Shown here piece after piece: positions 19,700 to 27,770 of a stretch of DNA of 45,034 bases (within the stretch, counting starts at the first letter, position 1; the number at the start of each line of letters is the position of its first letter). The stretch spans positions 1-45,034 of the forward strand of contig JAEUWD010000028.1 in NCBI GenBank assembly GCA_016786485.1, given 5' to 3'. The notes under the pieces were generated by a model. It searched no databases, had not been told where the DNA came from, and saw only the letters and a program-made list of their open reading frames with translations. Both the position numbers and the translations under genes were made by a program. Origin of the DNA: Bacteriovoracaceae bacterium (GTDB lineage Bacteria > Bdellovibrionota > Bacteriovoracia > Bacteriovoracales > Bacteriovoracaceae).

Positions 19700-20386
19700 A
19701 TGAAATTTGACATCCTCACCGGACGAAGTACAAGTCATCTCATGGAGCTTTTGCCTCATCAAAAATTAGTCCATAAAGATATGCGTGATGATTTCGAACG
19801 CCTTTATCTCGCGGGTAAAGCGGCAGGCTTTGATATTCAAATCACAAGCTGCTTTCGCGGCTTTGAGCAACAACTGAATATTTGGAATGCTAAAGCACTC
19901 GGACAACGTGTGCTACTTGATTCACATGGTGAGCCGATTGATTACAACACTCTTTCACCTGAAGAAATTGTATTGGCCATTATGCGATGGTCAGCGATTC
20001 CGGGAGCTTCTCGTCATCACTGGGGAACCGATGTGGATGTCTTTGATGGTAATACGATGAAGCGTGAAGATGTTCAGCTAACTCCACAAGAAGTAGCACC
20101 AGATGGGCCAAGTGGTAAACTTCACCTTTGGTTAAATGAACAAATTAAAAAAAATAAAAGTTTCGGTTTCTTTCGTCCCTACTCAGCTGATCTAGGAGGA
20201 GTCGCTCCAGAAAAATGGCACTTGAGTTATGCCCCCATTTCAAATGAATTTTTTCAGGAATATACGTTAGATGTTTTTAAGAAAAATCTTGAACAATCTA
20301 ATCTGGAATTAGCTCATGTGCTATTAGAAAATCCTGAATTTTACTTTAAACAATACGTCACAAATATCACAAAAGCCCCTTTTTAA
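19700..20386 (+). CDS. VanY-type D-alanyl-D-alanine carboxypeptidase (peptidase M15B-like)
   Basis: Zinc carboxypeptidase-like protein of 228 aa. The SxHxxGxAxD-type motif is S104-R105-H106...G109...D113 (SRHHWGTDVDV, H106 and D113 as zinc ligands), with the second motif EKWH at 171-174 giving the catalytic Glu and third zinc ligand. An upstream SCFRGFEQQLNIWN segment also fits the family. Typical substrates are peptidoglycan stem peptides ending in D-Ala. No signal peptide is visible, which is odd for an enzyme sitting directly behind two exported proteins: either it acts in the cytoplasm on recycled peptides or leaves by another route. SD AGGA precedes the ATG. Confidence 0.87.
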   Translation: MKFDILTGRSTSHLMELLPHQKLVHKDMRDDFERLYLAGKAAGFDIQITSCFRGFEQQLNIWNAKALGQRVLLDSHGEPIDYNTLSPEEIVLAIMRWSAIPGASRHHWGTDVDVFDGNTMKREDVQLTPQEVAPDGPSGKLHLWLNEQIKKNKSFGFFRPYSADLGGVAPEKWHLSYAPISNEFFQEYTLDVFKKNLEQSNLELAHVLLENPEFYFKQYVTNITKAPF

Positions 20387-20484
20387 CGGAAAGAATTACC
20401 ATTGACGCTATTCCTTAATGAAACGCTTATCCGAATACGATAAAATAAAAAGCTACGACTCAATAAGGATATCGGATTTTATTA

Positions 20485-21258
20485 ATGAAGCGATTGTTTC
20501 TATCAGTTATTTTTCTCACCATTGGTTTAACTCAAACAACTTACTCATTTGAGAATTTTACCATTGATGAACAAAGTGAAATTGATGGCATTAAGTTGTC
20601 ATCAGGTAAGCTCGATTCGACTCGAATGTATTCAGCTACTGTCTCACGAGAAATTGATGTGGAAATTGAAAATCTTCGTAAGGCCATTACTGAATTTGAA
20701 AGTCGATGTAATAATCAATATCGCGACAAGAGAAAATACACAGAAGAAAATTTCACTTGTACACAAAAGAATGCCAATCTGATTGAATCGATTCGTATCA
20801 ATGATATCAAATCACCTAAATCAGAGCCAAACAAAATCAATGAATTTCTATTGGCCCGCTACGTTTATAATCGTGGACTGTATCATTTCTATGACCACAT
20901 TATCGAAAAATCTCTAATGGAAGATCATAAGCGTGTTTATATTATCCAACAAACTATGCTGACTGATGATGAGGCCATGAGTATGTTAGGAAGTAATATT
21001 AATAAGCGCGATACAGTCTTTTTACAGGCGCGTGGTATATTCACCTTAAAAGAAATCTCAGCTACAAAAACTTCTCTGACTTATGAATACAGTGCCACAA
21101 CTGAGCATTGGCTCTTAAATAAAAATATTTCGGTTGGAAACTTCTTTTCATCTACCGCGGAAAGTTTATCTGAATTAATGGAACAACTAACTTTGAGCGC
21201 ACTTAAGCATTCCGCTGAAAAGCAAAAAACCATTTCAACTGTTTCAAAAAACCCGTAA
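20485..21258 (+). CDS. Exported protein of unknown function (257 aa)
   Basis: Not recognised. A clear signal peptide (about 1-21, KRLFLSVIFLTIGL...) is followed by a mainly alpha-helical, charged region with a Glu/Lys-rich helix (about 50-75), two Cys (in FESRCNNQ and FTCTQK) that could form a disulfide, and a C-terminal half rich in beta-type residues (FLQARGIFTLKEI, TSLTYEYSATTEHW). It lies 98 bp after the VanY-type gene on the same strand and ends 4 bp from the convergent Gly-rich protein gene. It belongs by position to the exported-protein block. Confidence 0.75.
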   Translation: MKRLFLSVIFLTIGLTQTTYSFENFTIDEQSEIDGIKLSSGKLDSTRMYSATVSREIDVEIENLRKAITEFESRCNNQYRDKRKYTEENFTCTQKNANLIESIRINDIKSPKSEPNKINEFLLARYVYNRGLYHFYDHIIEKSLMEDHKRVYIIQQTMLTDDEAMSMLGSNINKRDTVFLQARGIFTLKEISATKTSLTYEYSATTEHWLLNKNISVGNFFSSTAESLSELMEQLTLSALKHSAEKQKTISTVSKNP

Positions 21259-21262
21259 TTTT

Positions 21263-22870
21263 TTATTTTTCCACTTCGACTTCGACTAATCTTTTTTCAT
21301 CGATGACTTTACCGTAACGCTTAGATATTTTTTCAAAGAGTAAACTATTTCCAGCATCGATATCGGAAGCTAAGTTTCGATCAACCACAACTCCCCCAGT
21401 TTTCTTTTTATCACTATCAAATAAACCACCAAATGGATCTTTATACTCACGGTTTGATGACTTGGAATTGGCTAGACCCTTTCCTGAGCTGTAGGCCATA
21501 CTTGTTTTTCCAACTTTAATTTCGCTCGCATCTTTAGCTTGATTATCTAACTCTCCTGGAGTGTCGCTAAGCGGAGCAGCTCCACTGCCACCACCACCTG
21601 AACCACCAGCACGACCACCGCCGCCTCCTCCACCTGCTGCCGCTTCATAGTAGCCAGCACCTGGTGCTACATCTTTAGCAGTCGCTGAAGGGTTTCCACC
21701 AAGATTGGCCAAGCCACTCGCGAGAGCTTCTTGTTGGGCCGCCGATAATTTATCTGGATTATTACCACCTGATGCATCCAAGACATCAGAATTAAAGCCT
21801 GTTGTATTAGCGTCGCCAGTAATAGCAAAGTTACCTTGCCCTACGGGGCCATAACTTGTTCGATTTGAATTTGCACAACCTGGTAAGGTTGGATTGCTTG
21901 AGCATGCATCCATTGTTGGCATTTCTTGAAGATCATCTTGAAAGTCTTTAAGGTCTTCTTGTACCCCATCAATTAAATTCTTTTGCTTAGCATACTGACC
22001 GGCCAACACTCCACTCATCGCAGACTGACCAGCATAGCGGGTAATCTCAGATGTGAAAAAACCTTTGATTCTTTGATTGGCAAAATATTGAGATTTTTCA
22101 GAAGGATGTTCGTTCAAATATTTATAAAGAAATTTACAATTTGCAGTACTACCAAGTGCTTCTTCACACTTACTTTTATTCTCTCCATCGCCTTCATTTA
22201 ATAACCATTTTTGCGTTTTCCATCCAGCCATGAGGGAACCTAACATAATAGCATTCGCGCCATAAAAACTAGCTTTAATCGTTTCATTTGTTTGTTGATT
22301 TTGAACCACACCCTCCACTGCATTTAATCCTGCCGTTGGGTTTAATGGGTTTTGGGCCACTTGTTGTGTCGCTTGAGTTTGAGCTGATATTTGGCTCACT
22401 TGAATTCCTGGATTTAAAACTGCATTTTCTGAAATAAAAGCAGCATTGTAGGCGTTAATAGCATCTGCACAGTCATTAAAATCCAAAGTTAAATCACTTG
22501 GTTTATTACAGTAGATGCTTGGATTATTAAACAATCGAATATCTTTATCACCATCAGATGGAGCAACCTTTGCGACATAATCCACAACTAACTTTTTAAT
22601 ATCCTCAATATTTGGTTCCCCTGATTCACTGGTATTTGCTGTCGATTTTTCTGGACCCGCTTCATTGCTTGGTTCGTTGGCACATTCCTTATTGTATCGC
22701 TCATTAAGATAACCCACAGTCTGTGTCTTATTTGAATCCGAATCATGATATGATTCTGCCTTTTCTGCCTTTAGCATATTGAGCGCTTCAAGCATTTCAT
22801 CGCAATTAGCGAAACCTGAAGCAATTATTAAATGGGATAAAATAAATGTCGTAAATATTAATTTATTCAT
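21263..22870 (-). CDS. Exported Gly-rich protein with C-terminal LFEKIS-type motif (unknown)
   Basis: Unknown 535-aa exported protein on the strand opposite to its neighbours. Signal peptide about 1-21 (cleavage near FANCDEM). The middle holds Gln/Asn-rich sequence, a pair of Cys (about 330-340, in DACSSNPTLPGCANS), and a low-complexity Gly region (about 412-435) with seven consecutive Gly. Near the C-terminus LFEKISKRY lies at 511-519, matching the motif of both paralogues and of the 984-aa protein. The rest shows no similarity that I can see to those proteins. Surface or periplasmic location is inferred. Confidence 0.8.
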   Translation of the reverse strand: MNKLIFTTFILSHLIIASGFANCDEMLEALNMLKAEKAESYHDSDSNKTQTVGYLNERYNKECANEPSNEAGPEKSTANTSESGEPNIEDIKKLVVDYVAKVAPSDGDKDIRLFNNPSIYCNKPSDLTLDFNDCADAINAYNAAFISENAVLNPGIQVSQISAQTQATQQVAQNPLNPTAGLNAVEGVVQNQQTNETIKASFYGANAIMLGSLMAGWKTQKWLLNEGDGENKSKCEEALGSTANCKFLYKYLNEHPSEKSQYFANQRIKGFFTSEITRYAGQSAMSGVLAGQYAKQKNLIDGVQEDLKDFQDDLQEMPTMDACSSNPTLPGCANSNRTSYGPVGQGNFAITGDANTTGFNSDVLDASGGNNPDKLSAAQQEALASGLANLGGNPSATAKDVAPGAGYYEAAAGGGGGGGRAGGSGGGGSGAAPLSDTPGELDNQAKDASEIKVGKTSMAYSSGKGLANSKSSNREYKDPFGGLFDSDKKKTGGVVVDRNLASDIDAGNSLLFEKISKRYGKVIDEKRLVEVEVEK

Positions 22871-23165
22871 ATAACTCCATCGTAAGGCTTTATCGGTCTT
22901 TTTCTAAAAAACTTTAGCATTTCAGATGGTTATTCTTATTAAATCAGCAACTTAAACAAATATGCTGTCGTTTTTTAGGAGATGGCCAATGACCAGAATT
23001 TTGGGCGGCCAAAGGTGTTAAGAAAATTAGCTTAAAAAGTTATTAATTCTAAATTCCTTATTATTATCAATAAGTTAGCAGGCTCCACTGCTAACTACCT
23101 GAAACCTCAAGATGGACTCAATATATAATTAAACTATAAAAGAGTTTTTAACGAAAAGAGGACAC
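22871..23165. other. Divergent intergenic region with a hairpin
   Basis: This 295-bp AT-rich gap separates two divergent exported-protein genes, so promoters for both should lie here. On plus, TATAAT (23124-23129) and TATAAA (23135-23140) are possible -10 boxes for the 984-aa gene, but no good -35 is spaced for either. A perfect hairpin lies at 23073-23096. The reader should treat promoter calls here as tentative. No open reading frame of note. Confidence 0.5.
23073..23096. repeat. Perfect 9-bp inverted repeat upstream of the 984-aa gene
   Basis: AGTTAGCAG (23073-23081) and CTGCTAACT (23088-23096) flank a six-base loop GCTCCA. There is no T-run on either side, so it is not a typical terminator. 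Its place about 30 bp before the candidate -10 boxes would suit an operator; an RNA structure is the alternative. Confidence 0.5.
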
Positions 23166-26120
23166 ATGAGATATTTTACTTTATTACTTTTATTTTTGTC
23201 ATTTGACCTCTACGCGCAAACTCCGCCGCCTGGTGCGACCGCTCCCGTTGGTGTACTAAAAGAAAAGGCACGTTGTACTCCTTATGTTGATGCTAGTGCA
23301 ACCTCTCCACTTCAAACTCACTATCAACTTCTACAAGGAGCTTCTTGCCCTACAAATACTGGTTGTTTTGAATCAACTGCTGACGAACTTATTACTCCTG
23401 GAAATTCTGAAACACTAACGACAGCACAAGAAGATGAGCTAGATGATGTGAATGATAAATTATCTGATACGGCTGGCATGAAAATCGGTGATACATGTGG
23501 CTGGCCTGCCAGGACATTTCAGCATAGTAGTCACTATTATGCTAATCCACCTTACAACGATGTTAGGTCTAAACTTGATACTGCATTCCCAAATCGTTCA
23601 ATCATTGATCGTCCTGAAGACGTTTTCTGTATGTCACTTGATTGCAGTGCAACTACGAATAAGTGTGTTGAATCGAAAATCTGCCGTTGTGCCAAGAACG
23701 ATGAGGCGGCTCCGACTGGTGACTATTGCTGCCCAGGTCACTTATTTGATGATGCTAACAAAGTTTGTAAAGACTTTGGTAGTATTTTTAGATCCGCAGT
23801 ATTTATTCCACCACCGCCACCAACTCAAGCTAACGGATGTAATATTAATTTCCCTTCGAACAATCCTTCACGAGAAATTTATGTAGTTTCATCAGCGATC
23901 ATGAGATCATTTGAAATCCTAACTTCATTTGATCGCGATGGAGGGGACCGTCAATTTAGATTATTTAATTTTTTAGAAAATTATGGTCATGATGGTGGAT
24001 CTAATGATGACCTCTTTATGATGTATCAAGGCTATAACAATGGGTATGAGGGAGCGACTCAATACCTTACAAAAACTCGAAAAGAAATTATTCGAGAATA
24101 CAAGAGTTTAAAAGATTTTCTTGAGCAGAAAAAAGAACAACTTCTTAATGATACATCAAAAAAAGCCAAGGCCCAGCTAGCAGCAGGAACAGTTATCTTT
24201 GATGTCATGACGGCTGAACAAGAAATTGTGAGACAGTATGAATTAGCATTAAGAGATATGCTGGATAATTGGTATGCCGCAGGCTTAAATTCTAATCAAA
24301 TTGCAGCACTTGCGACAGAAAATCACAATGACCCATCTTACGGCCCAGCAATGGAGAAATGTTATCGAGGTGATTTACCATTACGCGGAAATACATCTGG
24401 TGCTAGTTTAAAAAGAATGAATCACCTGTGCTTTCTTCAGACCTGGAGACATCACGCACATAAAGATGATGGCCACGAACGTGAATGTAATAAAGAAAAT
24501 ATTTGGGTTATTCTAAGCTGGGCAGGAGTTAATCCTCACAAGTGGAATAATCGCTGTTTCAAACGAATGCTTAAAGTTCGCAATGGCGGTCACTATAATC
24601 CTGGTTTGGCCGACTACTTAATGATTCACCCACTCAATCACCTTAATGAATGGCGTAATTATCGATTATATGATCTTTGGATTCCTAATCTTAAAAAAGT
24701 TAGTTCAAGTTTGGATAATAGAGTAGTTTGGGATGATCATAACCCAGTTATGTGGGGCAATAAGAAAATCGCAGAGAATTTAGCTGGTGATAGAAAAAAA
24801 GCAATGGAAGGAAATCAAGGCTCCAACTTTTATGAACTAACGAAAGCAACAGTTATACAGTACTTAAAAAATATGCATGGTCTTGACAATGAATATGTCG
24901 ATTTCGAGCTAGGCATTTTAAAATCGTGCCTCGACGATCCCGTCAAAATGGATCAGGAGTCCTGCAATGGAACAAGGCTTTGGATCAAAAATATTTCGGA
25001 AATAGTTTTCTCGATGAATCACGCATGGGCCTTCGGTATGACCCAGAGCGATCAGGACCGTGTTCTTGAAAAAGGCTCACGTCGCCAGGCACTTCTTGAA
25101 TTAGTTCAACAAGCTTATGTTTATTCTTCATCATACCTCGATGGCGTAGCTCAATTACGCAGAGACAGAATTTCATGCTTACTCGATATGAAAGATGCAC
25201 GTATCGCTGAGTTCAGTGGAGGCCTCGATCTGGAAGCTGGTAATTACCAAGATCAGGGTACTGGTACGGTTCAAGCTAGCCAACAAGCACGAAATAATAA
25301 TTATCGTTATAAACAATATAACGCCTTCTTACCTGGCGTTCCAGGTTCCATCAATATGGGCCTTAATTCAGAAGGTAATAGTAGCACCATCTCATCTCGC
25401 CTCTTTGGCTCTGCAGGCGTCGATGGTTTTGGAAGTTCACATGCAGCTATCTTAAATAAATCTGCCTCTGAAAAAGCGATGAAGAACCCGGCCTTAAAAG
25501 CTGCGTTTGATAAACTAAATCCAGGTGCTGAAATAGCATCGGTTGTTACAAAAAATAAAGACGCCATTTCAACTCTCATGTCAGGTAGCATGAGTGGCGG
25601 TAGTTTAAACGGCTCTGGTAGCGGACAAAACGCTCTCGCAGCTTTATCACCAAGTGCTATTGCCGGTGGGGCGGGTAAATTAAGTGATGACAAAAAAGAT
25701 GAAAAAAATAAATTAGGTAACGGTGTGGATGCCGCCGGATATCAGAATGGCGCTGGCGGTGCCAACTCAGGACTTGGAAACCTCTGGGGTGAAAGCAGCT
25801 CTGGAAATTCACAATACGGTAATAACGGCGACGGTAGCGGCAGCAACGGCTCAGGTAATGATTTATCAGTCAGCGGCAGTATGTTAAACGACACTGAAAA
25901 AGAATCAATCTTAGCTAATTTGAAAAAGTCACAATACCAAGACAAAGAGGGCGATACCCTTTTTGATAAGATCTCAAAAAATTATGTGCTCTATGCGTAT
26001 CCAAGACTGTTAAGTCGTAAGCAACTTCCGACGCAAAATCTGGATAAGAAGAATGCGCCTGAAATGAAAGACGACAAAAAAGCGAATCTCTTGGATGGTT
26101 TAAAAAATTTCGGTAATTAA
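23166..26120 (+). CDS. Large exported Cys/His-rich protein with C-terminal LFDKIS-type motif (unknown)
   Basis: Unknown 984-aa exported protein. Signal peptide about 1-17 (cleavage after LYA). A Cys-rich N-terminal part (about 37-205) includes a C189-C201 module resembling those of paralogues A and B and a KICRCAKND segment. The middle (about 215-690) is a globular region unusually rich in Trp, His and Asn with further Cys (for example HLCFLQTWRHH, CFKRML), with no domain I recognise. The last third is Gly/Ser/Asn-rich and low complexity, and LFDKISKNY lies at 932-940, 44 residues before the end. SD AAGAGG precedes the ATG. Its stop overlaps the convergent gene's stop within TTAA. Confidence 0.83.
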   Translation: MRYFTLLLLFLSFDLYAQTPPPGATAPVGVLKEKARCTPYVDASATSPLQTHYQLLQGASCPTNTGCFESTADELITPGNSETLTTAQEDELDDVNDKLSDTAGMKIGDTCGWPARTFQHSSHYYANPPYNDVRSKLDTAFPNRSIIDRPEDVFCMSLDCSATTNKCVESKICRCAKNDEAAPTGDYCCPGHLFDDANKVCKDFGSIFRSAVFIPPPPPTQANGCNINFPSNNPSREIYVVSSAIMRSFEILTSFDRDGGDRQFRLFNFLENYGHDGGSNDDLFMMYQGYNNGYEGATQYLTKTRKEIIREYKSLKDFLEQKKEQLLNDTSKKAKAQLAAGTVIFDVMTAEQEIVRQYELALRDMLDNWYAAGLNSNQIAALATENHNDPSYGPAMEKCYRGDLPLRGNTSGASLKRMNHLCFLQTWRHHAHKDDGHERECNKENIWVILSWAGVNPHKWNNRCFKRMLKVRNGGHYNPGLADYLMIHPLNHLNEWRNYRLYDLWIPNLKKVSSSLDNRVVWDDHNPVMWGNKKIAENLAGDRKKAMEGNQGSNFYELTKATVIQYLKNMHGLDNEYVDFELGILKSCLDDPVKMDQESCNGTRLWIKNISEIVFSMNHAWAFGMTQSDQDRVLEKGSRRQALLELVQQAYVYSSSYLDGVAQLRRDRISCLLDMKDARIAEFSGGLDLEAGNYQDQGTGTVQASQQARNNNYRYKQYNAFLPGVPGSINMGLNSEGNSSTISSRLFGSAGVDGFGSSHAAILNKSASEKAMKNPALKAAFDKLNPGAEIASVVTKNKDAISTLMSGSMSGGSLNGSGSGQNALAALSPSAIAGGAGKLSDDKKDEKNKLGNGVDAAGYQNGAGGANSGLGNLWGESSSGNSQYGNNGDGSGSNGSGNDLSVSGSMLNDTEKESILANLKKSQYQDKEGDTLFDKISKNYVLYAYPRLLSRKQLPTQNLDKKNAPEMKDDKKANLLDGLKNFGN

Positions 26121-26824
26121 GATTTTTTCTTTTTCTTTAAGATAATAAAACCAATCGCAGCAGCACCTAATAGTAGGTACATCATTGAATCATCACCTGT
26201 GCCTGAAGAAGCACGCTTCTGCGTCGTTGCCTGTGCAGCTAAATCAACTCGTTGTTCTGGAATGAAAGTCGTGTCCTCAAGACCTCCACCCGCTTTAGCT
26301 GTACGTAAATCGTTTAGGCCCTTATTACTTTGTCTAAAGACTTTCATCGAAGTCACAACTTTATCAAAAATCGGCTGGTAACTTTCGTAACTCGTTTTTG
26401 CGACTGAGAAAGTAATCGCCACGCCAAGGTCTTCTTTTACTGTGGCCAAATAGCGTGTATAAAAGCCCGGAACTTCACTCGCCATATGAAGAGCATCAAC
26501 CCATTGTTGACCATTCACGTTCGTGATCTTAGCACTGGTTTTCGCTTCAGAAACCTGTGTTTTACCACCTGGAAGCGTATATGTTTTCGGCTGGTTCAAA
26601 TAAGCTTGATATTGATCCAATGAGTCTTTCTCACCACGAACTTTTGCTGCAAGAATGATGATTGCTTCACGCTTTCTCTCACTCACGTCACTCTGACAAA
26701 CGTATTCTGAGCCTTCAAGAGCACAATCCCAACCACTTGGAAGTTCAAACTCGATATATTGATTCGAGAAAGACTTTGCCCAAATATTAGTCGTTATAAG
26801 GGAGAGAAAAAGCGCCAATTTCAT
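26117..26824 (-). CDS. Exported protein with C-terminal membrane anchor and Lys tail (unknown)
   Basis: Unknown 235-aa protein. Signal peptide about 1-16 (cleavage after IWA), a compact domain with one Cys pair (WDCALEGSEYVCQ, about 34-44) and a mixed alpha/beta pattern to about 165, a linker with Thr/Gln/Gly, then a tripartite end: GTGDDSMM, a hydrophobic stretch (about 212-228) and KKKKKS as the very last residues. This layout (short polar motif, membrane helix, basic cluster) resembles C-terminal sorting signals handled by sortase-like or rhombosortase-like systems, but matches no known motif exactly. It overlaps the 984-aa gene by 4 bp tail to tail. Confidence 0.8.
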   Translation of the reverse strand: MKLALFLSLITTNIWAKSFSNQYIEFELPSGWDCALEGSEYVCQSDVSERKREAIIILAAKVRGEKDSLDQYQAYLNQPKTYTLPGGKTQVSEAKTSAKITNVNGQQWVDALHMASEVPGFYTRYLATVKEDLGVAITFSVAKTSYESYQPIFDKVVTSMKVFRQSNKGLNDLRTAKAGGGLEDTTFIPEQRVDLAAQATTQKRASSGTGDDSMMYLLLGAAAIGFIILKKKKKS

Positions 26825-26939
26825 TTTTTAATCCTTGGAACTAAAAAAATTACACAATAAGACCCATTCTAGCCTATTTTCTATGAGTTACAAGCCCTGA
26901 ATCATTCCCTATTCTCAACAAATGTGCTATGTGTTATAA

Positions 26940-27770
26940 ATGTCATTCGATTTAAATACTAAAGAATTCGTCATTATTGGACCTTGCTCGCTTGAAAGTT
27001 GGGAGCAAATGGCGCCCATCGCGCAATTAGCTGATAAATATCAGGTACCTTATCTCAGAACTCCTTTATTTAAACCTCGAACTCATCCTGACTCTTTTCA
27101 AGGACTCGGGGCAGAAGGTTTAAATATTTTAAAACAAATTCGCACCAACTATCCGGATTTAAAATTTGTGGCAGAAGTGGGATCGCTCGAGCAACTGCTA
27201 ATCGTGAGAGAATCAGTAGAGATGATTCAAATTGGTGCACGCAATATGCAGAACTTCGAATTGCTAAAAAGTATCGGACAAAATTATCAGAACCAATTCG
27301 TGATGTTAAAACGTGGCTGGGGAAATAATCTTAAAGAATGGTTGGCCTCGGCCCAGTATCTGGTTAACTATGGTGTTGATGCTAAGAAAATTATTTTGTG
27401 CGAACGTGGAACGCGTAATGCTTGTGCTCCAGCACAAGTCACTTTAGATTTTGCCTTGGCCTTAAAGGCTAAGCAGATGTCACACTTTCATGTCATTATC
27501 GATCCTAGTCACGGAACTAGTGACCGTTCCATGGTTTTACCAATGGCAGAAGTTGCTACCGCGCTTAATTTCGATGGACTCATGATTGAGTGTCACCCCT
27601 ATCCAAATGAATCATATAGTGATGCTCATCAAGCTTTAGGATTAGAAGAATTAGAAATATTTTTGGGCCAGAATTTAATGCTCAGACAAACCGCCGCGTA
27701 CGATGAGACCGCTCCCCAACTTAAAATCATCAATAAAAACTTTGATGATTTTGATAATCGTCATGCGTGA
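26940..27770 (+). CDS. aroF: 3-deoxy-7-phosphoheptulonate synthase (DAHP synthase, type I-beta)
   Basis: First enzyme of the shikimate pathway, joining PEP and erythrose-4-phosphate. The 276-aa protein has the KDSA/DAHPS fold signatures IGPCSLES near 13-20, MIQIGARNMQNFELL, VMLKRGWGNNLKEWL, ILCERGTRNAC and IIDPSHGTSDRS, then DGLMIECHPYP. It has no N-terminal ferredoxin-like regulatory domain and no fused chorismate mutase, so feedback control would need another protein (inference). KDO-8-P synthase is the main alternative, but the ERGTR and SDRS pattern favours DAHPS. Its last about 32 codons overlap the end of the opposite gene. Confidence 0.88.
   Translation: MSFDLNTKEFVIIGPCSLESWEQMAPIAQLADKYQVPYLRTPLFKPRTHPDSFQGLGAEGLNILKQIRTNYPDLKFVAEVGSLEQLLIVRESVEMIQIGARNMQNFELLKSIGQNYQNQFVMLKRGWGNNLKEWLASAQYLVNYGVDAKKIILCERGTRNACAPAQVTLDFALALKAKQMSHFHVIIDPSHGTSDRSMVLPMAEVATALNFDGLMIECHPYPNESYSDAHQALGLEELEIFLGQNLMLRQTAAYDETAPQLKIINKNFDDFDNRHA

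Noticed and set aside
20401-20430. Sigma70 promoter before the 257-aa exported gene
   Set aside because: TTGACG is present but the element 17 nt downstream (GCTTAT) matches the -10 at only three positions; no better -10 fits.
20436-20450. FliA-type flagellar promoter (ACGATAA) before the 257-aa gene
   Set aside because: No TAAA-type -35 is found at the right spacing.
21600-21645. CRISPR or tandem DNA repeat in the Gly-rich region
   Set aside because: It is a codon-level Gly/Ser run in a protein gene, without spaced direct repeats.
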